Position numbers and translations under genes: made by a program
In this document: positions 1 to 12,100 of the stretch, piece after piece
Layout of the letters: each line of letters begins with the position of its first letter
How positions within the stretch are numbered: position 1 is the stretch's first letter
The notes under the pieces: generated by a model
The model's database searches: none
Told to the model about the DNA's origin: nothing
What the model saw: only the letters and a program-made list of their open reading frames with translations
Source of the DNA: Lithospermum erythrorhizon
Taxonomy: Eukaryota > Streptophyta > Magnoliopsida > Boraginales > Boraginaceae
Assembly: GCA_019722365.1 (NCBI GenBank)
Contig: JADFUC010000646.1
Location: forward strand, 1-64,000
Direction: 5' to 3'
Length of the DNA: 64,000 bases

Positions 1-1790
1 CTCATTTACTTCGTTCAGTTACGTATTGCTAAAAAAAAGATAATACACATAAACAAAGACATGGTTAAATGAGATGTTGGTATGTTTTATCGTAATTATG
101 ATTAATCACCTTCGATTCTAATAAATTATGAATGTATCTTCTATATAACATTCTACGACATGAAACTATTAAAAACTTAAGTTGTATACTTTAAGTTATA
201 TATAAATGTTTTGATAAATTCAAAAATTGTAAAGAATGAAAATCTCGGTTATATGTACTTTAAATTTTTGGAGTATAATTTTATAACTCCTAAAAAGACT
301 ATATTAAAATACTTAAAAATTGATACTTGTCATCTCTATTATCGATCCCATTATATATCGCCTTCAAAACTATAAAATGAAATCCACACATTATACTATA
401 TCTATTTTTGTGGTTTGAATCTAAAAATAACTCCGTATTTATTAAAATTTTCATACAAATAGAAAGAAAAATTTGTGTTACTCTAATTTAAAAAAATACT
501 TTTACTATTTGAATATTTACAATTTAAACACAAATTTTTCTTCTTCTATTTGTATGAAATAAATAGCTATTCATAAATGTATTAGTGAGCTAACATATAA
601 ATATCTTATATTATGTATATTAAATAATGCATGTGTCCGTTTTGTTAGCATCTGAAAACTGCGTTAGTGCAATTAAATGTAACAGAATCATTACTAACAA
701 TGAACAGTTTTTTTAACACCCTTCCTACTTGATTTATTACGAACTACTACTTGATTTATTGTCTCTCCATTAGTCTATTCTACACCCTTCCCCTTGTAGA
801 GAACAATGAACAGCTTTTGTTTACACTAACTATTAAAGACTAGGCAATAAGTAGCACAATTTTGAAAAAATGATATAAATGCAATTTGATTGTTGTTCAT
901 AGTATGAATTTGCAGTTTACTCAACTAGATATGTCAATAAATTATGAAGTAATAAAATAATAAAAAATCTGATAAACAAATTGGGTCTTTCATTTATTTG
1001 TTGAATGAGCTAAAATAAAATCATTACTAACAATTTTAAAAAATTAAACGACAATCATTTAGTCATTAATTTTTATCTTGCTACAGTGCTACATAACTCA
1101 TTCTTCTATTAATTCATAACTGAAAAAATCGCTTTCAATATTTGTACACAATTACTACGGATAAAAAGTTAGATTAGGCAGGCCGATCTATATAATTTGT
1201 TTGGAAGTAAAAAATGTGATAATAAGCTTAAATTTTCAGCAATAAAGTTAGAGCAGAATGGAGGGCAATGGTTATGATGACGATAGTGACACTGTGAAGC
1301 TTTATGAGTGGATGATAATTGGAGTTGTCATGTAATGTTTGTTGGTATCTTAGTGCACAAAATTATTAAAGCAATTGTGCCCACTCTCCAAACGTTGTCA
1401 ATTTCATCATGTTCATAACAATATTTTTCCAGGACCATATTGTGGATTCTTTTTGTTTCTCTACATTTTCCAATTTTATAATGATGCAGTGATTTCAATT
1501 GTTTAATTGGGGAGATATATAAATCGCCATGTTGATCAGTGACAAACTATAAACAGAAAAAGTAATCAATGATAAACTAAAATCAATAGACTTAAAAAAT
1601 ATATTGTTTGAACTTATGAAATATTATGAATCTTCACCGTTACATTGAGCAATTTACATGTCGTGTAAAAATGACCTAATCGAACGTGACAATGGAAGGA
1701 AACGAAGATAAATCTAATTCTGCTTCTCTGAAGATAAGTAAGTTTCCTATTAATGGCTACTGAAGAAATGGTTGTAATCTGGGTCTTGGT
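1..1790. other. AT-rich intergenic sequence
   Basis: No gene is supported here. The stretch is AT-rich and full of stops in all frames. It contains one clear hairpin-forming inverted repeat (450-559, listed separately). Its right end is the 3' flank of the F-box gene on the minus strand. Confidence 0.6.
450..559. repeat. Short inverted repeat, possible MITE remnant
   Basis: Arms of about 30 bp at 450-479 and 527-559 are near-perfect reverse complements (left arm starts TTTCATACAAATAGAAAG; the right arm ends with its complement). A spacer of about 48 bp separates them. The transcript or single strand would form a long hairpin. No target duplication was found, so the element class is not assigned. 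Confidence 0.6.
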
Positions 1791-4775
1791 CTACTCCAAG
1801 ACAGCGGCTGGCCATAGATGATTCCATGTTCTTATCTCTCCATCGCCATAAAGTTTTCTAATTCCAGCATAAAATCCATCGCCTTCATTCCCTTCTTCTT
1901 TATGGTCTTTCTTATTGATTATCGTTCTTCTCCACCTTGAACCAGGAGCATATTGGTTGAACTCCAGAGCCACCATGTCTGAAATGCACATAAACCATCA
2001 GAATCATTTGCATCGACTATTTTGGAATATTTGTCGCAACATATTTCAACCCTTGTATATGGATATGAATGCTATAAGCCACAAATCTTCGCAAAAGTAT
2101 ATTCACTCAAATGGTCCTTCCAAATCACATGTTTGCAAGGATCTAGCTAGTATAATTTTTCTAAGTGACTTGGCTACATGAATGTCATCTATTTTTATCT
2201 CTATTTTCGGTCACATTCCTCATCAATATGCATGGAAAATAAATTGATTACTTATTAATGGATAGATGATTCTTCATACTATTTGTTTGGCCAGTATGGA
2301 GACATGTCTATTTGAAATAAATTTGAATAGTGTATCATCCACAGAACTAAAAGTCATCAAATCCAATCCCCACAATTCCACATAGATTGATGAAAGCACC
2401 TTTCAACATGGTTGGCCTTAAATATTCCATTGAGACATATATTATTACAATGTTGCTCTAGTATGTGACATAATGAGTAGGATATGTCTAGGGGACCAAC
2501 TATTGTGGAACAAAGGGAGGCCCACATGAAGAAAAATGGAGCATAGTAGGTTTGGCTTTGCATCTTATTCACATTCAAGAATTTCACTAAAAGCAATGAT
2601 GAGGAAATTGATCACTCTTTAAGAATTTCATTTTGGATAGAAGGAAATTTCTCAGAAAAGAATAATCGCCTTACCACTTTCAGGGCAACGACAATAATTT
2701 TCATCACCATCACACAGTTCCAAGTGTCCAACAATGCCATACCACCACCCTGTGAACCACCAAGGTGCAATATTCAATGGTCATGTTTAAGCAGGCCAAT
2801 TTATTAAAGGAAACCAAAGTGATGATCTTTCCATGACAAATTTCTACCTTCTAAAGAAGGGAAAGCTGATATTCAAAACACCTATAAACCAAACCAATCA
2901 AGGCCTATACTAAAGAATATTTCAAGACCTTTATTGAGTAATCATGGCCTATTTGATCCACTATAAAATTACTAAATCATCAAGGGGTGGAGCAAAGATT
3001 TAACAATATGACAAACATGATTGAAGAAACTGTATTAAAGAAGAAATATATTGCATATTACAAAATTGAAGAAAGACAAAAACAAACGGGAAGGGGGGTG
3101 TGGAAACACCAAGTATTTTTAAATGTCAACTTTATGTATTTTAAGGCGAAGTACTAATTCCTCCAGATTCTGGTCTTAGTATTGTCTAAACATGTTTACA
3201 CATGGGGAGCTTAAAGTGGCCTAGTTTGGGATGTTTGCATCAGCCATCAGGAAAGAAAAACTTCTAATGAAAAAATTGATTATTGGGAATTATGCACAAG
3301 TATGTCGCCAACTATACGCAATCCATATATAGGGAAAAAGGAAACTGTTAAGGTGAATGCTTCAACGGCCAGTCTACACAATTGTTAATATACTAAAACA
3401 AGAACAGCCATATAGCATAAACTTATGGACACTATAAATTGTGTATTGCATATATTAGAAGAATGTCATTAAGTAATGCTAATTGCTAACTGCAGGAGGA
3501 CAATAAAGGATTTCAGATAGGTGAAGGAGAAAAACAAAACCAACCATAGGGGAACTCTTTGTTTCTCCTCCATTGAATTTCAATGTGATCGCCAGGGCGC
3601 AATTCATTCAAACTGTTGGAAGTGTGAAGATCATATGGAGAAGTATCAATAGGAGCCGATCTAACTCTATCCCATGTCACACCTGTTTCTATGGCAACTG
3701 CCCTCCTTCCATGTGGTGGATACCTATTCACAAAGAAACATCAATGTCTAAATTACTACGAAAATTTGATTCAATATCGATCCATTAATGCAATGACTAA
3801 TAAGCTGACACTAAACAAAAAATCCATCTGAAATTTAAAAGAGTAGCAAATGAAACATGACAACTTACCTAGCCCGAAAAGTATCAGTCTTGGGATCATA
3901 ACAAAGCTCAGCATCATAACAAGATAACAAAAATCCAACATGACCATTCTGCAATAAACCAAGCAAAATCAATAACATCTCAACTATTTATTGCCCAGAT
4001 TATAAATTAATACTTTCAGAGCTTAAAAATACACAAAAACGATAACTTGAACATTCAACCGAAGATCAATTACCTCTCTGTTGTAGACCTGGGCAGGGAA
4101 CCAGAACTTTCCACTCTCCAAAGCAAGGTACCAAGACATGATCGAGTCAATCGGAAGAGAATGCTTCATCTTCAAACAACTACTTCGATCATTATTACAA
4201 TTGGATCTAATTAGCGAAACCGGCCACAGTTTGGCCAAATAATTCATCAGGCCTTTTTGTTCAGGTTGATTGAAAAAGCTTGATTCTTTATTATAAAGAA
4301 TATGATACTGCCACTCTCTATAAGCAGCAGGACCAATAACTTCTCCCCATTTCTGTTTCAAATGCTTTTCCCACAAATGGTCACTCATACACCTCTCTCT
4401 CATTGAACTACACACACTAGCCATACCCCCTAGCCCCTCGGGTGGAAGCCTTTTAAGAATGCATTCTAATACCAACTCAGGCAAATCTAGCAAACTCATC
4501 TCCGAATTGCTACAACTTCCACTACTACTAATATTACTACTATCATCAAATTTCACTACTTTCGAGCTAAACGACTTGTTCTTGAATGACATTTTTAAAG
4601 GGAGTGAATAAAAACCAGTCCTAATAAACCTTATGATGGTTGCAATAGATAAATCCTTCAAGAAAAAAGGTGAGACCAATCTCATTTCACTAGTCCAATG
4701 TGGAAGAGGCTTAAGGTAGATAGAGTTGTACAAGAAAATGAAGGAAAAACAACTAATGAAGACGAAGAAAAGCAT
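1791..4775 (-). CDS. F-box protein (At2g26850-like)
   Basis: Adaptor subunit expected in an SCF ubiquitin ligase; the target is unknown. Five exons on the minus strand: 4775-4074, 3948-3869, 3723-3545, 2749-2675, 1978-1791. They join in frame to 407 aa with GT-AG borders. The N-terminus has a hydrophobic stretch (about residues 1-20), then a Ser-rich linker. The F-box lies at about residues 95-140 ([20 protein letters not shown]). A conserved C-terminal region follows, with [10 protein letters not shown] and [15 protein letters not shown] motifs. This architecture matches a small plant F-box family typified, from memory, by Arabidopsis At2g26850. The start codon was chosen because the hydrophobic N-terminus is typical of that family. 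No breaks were seen. The substrate-binding function of the C-terminal region is not known. Confidence 0.9.
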
Positions 4776-6141
4776 TTTTCAAGTTATGCATAAATGATAA
4801 GGTTAAATGTTCAATAAATGTAAGTTAGGACACAAAATTATTGTGGGAAAGAATCAAATGGACAAATGTTGACATCGACAAAAGAATCTTAACTTTCCCA
4901 ACGAATACCACTCCTAAATTATCTAAAAGCATAAAAAGAACTAAAAAATATTGGGTTTTTTTGGAACAAAATAAAACGTATTGGCTAGACGAAGCCCACC
5001 AAACCCAAGAGTGGACCTCGTCAATGTTTCAATACGAAAAAGTGATCACTAATCAATACAAATTCACCTCAAAATATATTAAATAAAACACAAATACAGT
5101 TATTACGCTTCTCGAGGTCTAACCAATACGAATTCGAAGAGTAACAAGGGCATGTCCAAAACACAAACAATGGAATCCTAAAAAGAAAATCAGCACAGGA
5201 ACCACAAGAATGCCCTTTATAGAACAAAATGGCAATAAGATACCAATGGAATCTATATATACAGAATAAATGAGATAAAAATAAGCTAGTTGGCAAAAGA
5301 AAACAAATATAAATAATGGGTTAAAATCCAAAGATCTCTACTTGGTCTAAAACTTGGCCTAAAAGTCAAAAGAACCCTGTTGCAACTAGACTATGATAGG
5401 TAACAAAAAAGTTGTGATATTGTATTTATTACTTAAGATGAAAATGGGAAAATGATGAAGAAGATGTAAGATTGTTGTTATTTATATAAGTTTATTTCAT
5501 CTCCTTCATCATCACAACTAACCAACTTGGTTTTTTACCAAATAAAGAAGAAGCGTATTATTGTTGTCTTTTTGTTTATCCTACATATTTCTCTTTCTAA
5601 ATCTAATTGGATATTAAAGAGTGTTTGGCGGAAAATTAGTGTGAATTATGATTTTGGAAGGTTGAGAAGTTATAGAAAGTGTATGGATGATTAAAACAAC
5701 AAAATTAAATCCAAAATATGTCAGTAGACATACTCTTTCAAATATCAATTATATCCTTCATATATAAATCAAAATATGGGACATAGCGTATCTAATATAT
5801 ACGGAATAATATGTACATTCATCATCGTATTATGGATTGATGACATATCATGTGCTCTTACGATAAATTCTAATAAAATCATTAACAAATTTATAACGAT
5901 ATATTTCGAATAATTATTTTATCAATAAAATTGTACAAGTTATTACTAACTTGGATTCAGTTTCAAGTCCCGAATAGTCATGAAGATTCCAAGATTCTCC
6001 ATGACCAGACCTTCAAACTCACAATCTTTCTAATCTAAATATCTAATCCAAACTATATATATATTCCGACATATAGTAGTTGAAGAGATTTGTCAAGTAT
6101 TGCAAGAAACAAAAACAGCAGAAGCCATCCATCTTGTAGTA
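4776..6141. other. Intergenic region between divergent genes
   Basis: This separates the minus-strand F-box gene from the plus-strand dihydropyrimidinase gene, so it should hold both promoters. I see no convincing TATA box pair, no conserved ORF and no recognisable transposon ends. The sequence is AT-rich. Confidence 0.5.
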
Positions 6142-9100
6142 ATGGTTACACTACTACTCAAACTTCGATGGATTTATCTGATCATCAATATCATTCTTCA
6201 CCTCTCCAACTTCTTCTCTCCCTCAGAATCCCAGGTATAAATAACGAACAAATCAATTCTTTAGCCTTTTCGTATTTCCTTATATCGTTGACTTTTTCAT
6301 TAAACTTGATCATAACCAACTCGTAATATATTGCAATTTTATAACATATTTCTACATATCTTCTACCTTCAAAACTCACCTTATCGTTAAATATAGAAAA
6401 ATTAGGTGCACTAATACTCCCTCCATTTCATTTTAATTGTCACTTTTTCCTTGTAAATCTTTCACATTAAGTTATTTTGGCTTAATTTCTAGCCTTGTAC
6501 TATTATCGTTTCAAATTGCTCCCTAAATTACATTTAATTTAATTACCCGCAGCATGGAATGTTATTTAGCAAAGGGCAAATTAGGCATTACGCATATAAT
6601 GAAGCTTTTGGGGCCGTTTTTAAATATAGCAAACATGTGTAGTTATTTTAATAATAAGCAAAATATTAATTAAAATTATATTTAATTAAAACCTCGATCC
6701 TCACAGGAGCCCCGTCTTGGGTGCTTATAAAATTTTAATAACACGTTAGCACATAAATTGTAATTCGTTAGTTAAGTAGTTATATGATCGCGGTTAGAAA
6801 AATATAGAGGAAAATGAGTATTTAATTGATTTAAGCAATAAAAAAACAAGGTAAGCGTGATCAACTGCAAGAAATTATTATGTATTACAAATAAGACTCG
6901 ATCACCCGTATCCTTCCATGCATTACCCCGTGTTAAATGTAGGCGAATGCCCTGTTTCGATCTCTTACTTTCCTTGTGCGAATTTCATACCACCGTGAAC
7001 CGCGTACCTTTGAGCGTCTCCTTTCCGAAATCGAATATTATAATTAATCGAGAATTAATTTTCCTCATGAAATCACATACAGCTCATAAATCTCGATCTG
7101 CTTGGCTCATAAAGTGATTCTTGACTCTACACATTTCCCCGATTGATCAAACTTGAATCTTGAACATAAATACACCCAATTAATTTTAATTTCCTGAGTT
7201 TATTTATCTGAGTACCGCGGCCACCCATCTCCATTCTTGTTTGGAAATCGTACTTCTGCTTCTAGACTATCTTGGAGGCAGTATACTTAGCGTATTCTCA
7301 GGCTCGATTATGGCGTTGTGCAGCGATTAAGGAGGCTAATAAAGCCTCAGCGTGCGGAGATACGAGGCCCTTTGAACTACGTGTAGGGAGAAATCGGATA
7401 GATTTACTTTTATAAGAGGAGGCGGTTGATTCCGTTTGTGTGGAAAGTGATAGAAGGTGGTGGTGGAGGGCTGATAGAAAGGCAGTGATATGTGATCGGA
7501 GGTGGCAGAGGCGTATGAGGGGAGGAGGACCGTGGGGGTGGGGATATTATAGGGGTAAGGTTTTTAATTAAGCTAGTTATATGTCTTATTTGTCTTTGCG
7601 CATGCAATTATTTATTATTTTTATAATAAAATTATAATGAAAAAAATTAAAAAAACCTAAAGAAATAAGATGAAAAAGTTATCATGGAGAGAGAAATAAG
7701 ATAGATGATTGTGAAATAAACTTTTTTATTTTATAGTGATAATTGAGTATTCACGTAGTAGATAATATTATTTACTAGTAGTAGTTTATGGTGAATTTAT
7801 CTTGTTAGTGATTCTGTAGCAAAGTTACTATGAAAATTAAAATAAAAATTATCGGAAAGGGTAAAATAGGAAATACATTAATTTAAACTGACTGTAGCAG
7901 CAAATACAGCATTATATAGTATAGGTATAGCTTTAATTAATATTTGATTATTAAAAATAAGTACACGTGTTTAGTTATATTAAAAAAGGTGCCCACAGTT
8001 TGTTATAGTCTAATTCCGTAAATTACTTTTTTGCTAAAATAAATTTCATCGCCTCGAGAATGATTTGAATAGTTGAGGGGACAATCCACAAAATTTGGTT
8101 TTAGTTTAGAGCTGACTTGGAAATGATAATAGTATCGGGGGTAATTTGAAGCTAGCATTGATGATAGATGCGAGGCGATAAGAAATTAAGCTAGTTATTT
8201 TTTAAGTTACAAAAAATAATATTATGGAAATATTTTTAAAGAAATCCAATGATATCACTATTATATTTTTAGAAAATGAATAAAAAATACTCCGTAATTG
8301 ATGGTCAAGACTTGACACGAACATCAATTAATTTGAGTTGAAGGTAGTATGATTAGGGGTGTAAATGGTAGAGCAGGACCGAATCTTGAAAGATTTGAAT
8401 TCGGCTCGCCAGTTGAACATATTCGATTTGACCAACGTCAATTTTTGATATTCGGCTCGTATTCGAAGTCATTTTTAGGATAAAATTCGGCTCGAATTTG
8501 GCTCGGCTTTTGAGCCAGATTTGGAAAATCGGTCCGAAATACAACCCAAAAATAATACGCATTGTAATTAAAAGGCATATTAAAATAATGATGAAATAGT
8601 CGTTCGATTCCGGCCGTCGATGTTAAAAAAGTCACCATCGGGCTCGGAATATAACTATTTTTAGCGATCAAAAGTCCGACACGTTATGATTGCGAAGCGC
8701 CGTGGTTGCCGTATCGAGATCACGTGCGGATCGGAATGTCTGGCCATGGTTGCGAAACCTGACATGGAATTTGCCGTGTCGAATAACGTGCGGATCGGTG
8801 TCGATAATGGCGTACACAAATTTATCGTCCCGGGTAAAGTCGAGCGATTGCCTGATTACTTGAGGATTCGAATGTCAATAGTCTGAGAAACAATAGAATT
8901 TGAAATGGAGCGAAAAAAGAGGCCAAAAGAATGACACGTAAATGAATTAGGTTTTTATGATTTCTTGTTTGTTTAACTCGCGGTGGGCTTGCGGCTGTTC
9001 AGCGGCCTTGTGTATTGAGGGTTGCTTGAATACTTGATAACGACTGGGCTGCATCGGATTAGTGGGAGGCGGAGGAGTCATGACTTCTGACAGCAGACAT

Positions 9101-12100
9101 ACAAAAAATTGATTAAAATAGATTAAAACACAAAGCAAAGATATTAAAAAGCAGATGGATTAACTTGTTGACATTGGCGTTAAACTTAGGATCTTTCATT
9201 TGAAATTCTTTTTCATATTCCAATTCAATTGGATCATCATTTGGCTATTAAAAAAAATTTGTTAAACACTTAAACAAATGCAAAAGGATAAAACTAAATA
9301 GGTTAAACAAATGGTTATACTGCGGAAGATGTCTTGTGAGCACCGCTTTTATCGATCTCAACGCGAAAAGCTTATTTATGCAAATGCATTAAAAATTCTT
9401 TTTATCGTCAGCATGGCCGTCTTAAGGTGGATTACGATGTAACGGTTGTGCTTGGAATAGATAAAATGTCGTTGCCGTCTTGGGCGGATATTTTATAGTT
9501 CCCTACGTTGCGCTTTCCACTTTGGCTTAAGAATATCGAGTGTGGAATTTTTTTTACTTATAGTAGATTTTGTGTCTAGTTGGGCGTACCCGGTTTCAAA
9601 TGTCTGTCGAATGTGATGTTGTGCATAGCGATCGGACGGATTACGCATTGATTACATTTTTTCCCTTTGGCAGCAGCAATAGGTTTAAAATGATTAGCAA
9701 TGCTGCTTGCCAGCCGAGCATGCATTCTTGATTAGGAACTCGCCATTCTGCTCAGCGTAGGCGTCTGCCGTTTGAATCGGGAATCCCGTCGTGCCGCCGG
9801 CGAATCCCTTTCATTTCAGCCGTCAGTCGAATAAATCATTTTGATCGAACTGCGGCTACGGTCGGATCGAATTTCACCGTCATTGCTCACTGCATTATCA
9901 GGAAGGGTTATCGGGTGAAGTGTCGAGAAGATTAACGAAAGACCCGTATTAGGCAATGAGTTGAAATTAAACAATTTAAATAAAAGCGATAATTAGAATT
10001 ATTTGGTGAAATATTGTCAAAGCATGTTTAATTAAACCTAATTGTAAATTATTTAATTAAATCTAATTGAAACCACAATTGCAAAATTATTTAATTGAAT
10101 TACAAAATTAATCCCCAATTACAAAAGCATTTTAATTGAAACCACAATTAAAACCACAATTACAAAATTGTTTAATTGAATTACAAAATTAAATCCTAAT
10201 TACAAATTGAAACCACAATTACTAAATTAAAATTATAATTAATAATTTTCCCCGAGTGAAACCTGTCATTAAATTTATAATGAAAACCACTTGTGTGAAT
10301 TGGTTCAGTATTAACTATAACATACAAAAATCGAAGTAATTATTGGTTTTATTAAAGTCAAACCAAAAGTCAAACGAAAATCAAAACTCCAAAACATAAT
10401 AAATCTGGGTTATTCACATATCAAAACCATAAACAATTAGTCAAAGTCAAAATAATTATTAGATTAGTCAAAATCAACCAAAAATCGGCATGAATCTGGC
10501 TGAATCAAAACAAAAATAGACAAATAAGCTTGTCCAAACATCAAACTAAAATCATAATAGTCAACTTTAGATATAAGCTGGCAAACAAAATGGATATAAT
10601 AAAGGCCCAATGACGAGAACTTTTATATAATATATTTCGAGAAGGATTCTATTTGAGGAAAATAGAAAACTTGAGAAAACGAGGGTACAGAGAAGCGTAA
10701 GAGATTGACGAAGAGAGAGATTGAAATGAAAATGAGTGATTAGGTTAGGTTGAGGGGGTTAATAGTTAGGGAGGAGCAATGGAACTACGATGCCGAATGG
10801 GGTAATGGATTGCAGGGGGGGTGGGAATTTAATGGACTTATATTTAATAGTGAAGCCGAGCCGAATAATTTCGAGCAGTTCGGCAAATACTCATTTTTCA
10901 CGTTTAGTCTCAGTTTGATTCCCAGAGCAGATACTTGAATTGAATCGAACTACGGTTCATTTACAGACCTAAGTATGATATTTTTATTTTAGAAGTCTTA
11001 CGTCGTCAATTTTAATTGAGCTTTTCGCATGTTGAAGTAAATCTTTGATCTTGTTCTTCTTTAATTATATTACTAAAAAAATTAAAAAATTAATATTATG
11101 AAAGTATTTTAAACGAATCTAATGATATAAATTTTATATTTTTTAGATTAATAGATAATTAATAATTGATGGTAGTTCGATTCAAAAAAGTAATACCAAT
11201 TAAAGTGGATTGGAGGGAGTATTAGTTTCTTAGTGCTTTAAAACATCAAGATTCTTTGTTTTGAATTCGAAAAGATAATCGGCAATGCATCAAATTTACA
11301 ACGAACTTTAGCTTGTAATCAGTAATCTTTGTGATATATTCATGAACATATACTCTTAGACGATGTTGGATTCTATTTTGGCATCAGAGAAAATGAATGA
11401 ATTTCAGGAGGAATGTGATTCTGTGTAGTTAGTATATTTCGATTATGTTCTGCCACTGACGCTTCATGTACTTCATACTAATCAATGAAGTTTTGTTTCT
11501 CTGATTAGCTCTAAATGTTAGACAAATTATAGCATGTTCTTGTAATATACTGAATAGATTAGTAGGGAACTCCGATAATGCAACCATATCAGATATGCAT
11601 TGGACTTGTCGCATGCCCTAAATATCTTTGAAGGATGTGGAAATGTAGTGTAAAATTTTAGGAAATGCAGAGTATACCTTTTTATAGAGTACATATATTA
11701 ATTCATCTACACTACGATGCAGATTTGTGATGCGGCTACCAGTTTTGGTGGCCCGCTATGTGGATTTTCCTCATCTTCACCCAAGATCTTGATCAAAGGA
11801 GGAACAGTTGTGAATGCTCATCATCTGGAGGCTTCAGATGTGTATATAGAGAATGGGATCATACTGGATGTGAAACCTCATATCAAGGTAATTTTCTCAC
11901 CAATTTTAATGCCCTTTTGAGAACTGTCGCTACTTGGAAAAATGAGAAGTATGGTTCAGCAGTTCACTCATGATATTATTATTTTTTTTGCCCACTCATG
12001 ATATTATAACTAATAATGATAAACCATTATATTTTACAGAACTGAGTATCACTTGTGTAATATTAAGCTTCAGGTTTTCCAGAAGGCTAGCGATACTGCC

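Noticed and set aside
8686..8886. 66-aa ORF inside the hAT element
   Set aside because: No recognised domain, no splice context and no resemblance to hAT transposase; probably chance or a captured fragment.
10750..10938. 62-aa ORF at the right end of the hAT element
   Set aside because: It overlaps the GAGCCGAGCC-type subterminal sequence and has no family resemblance.
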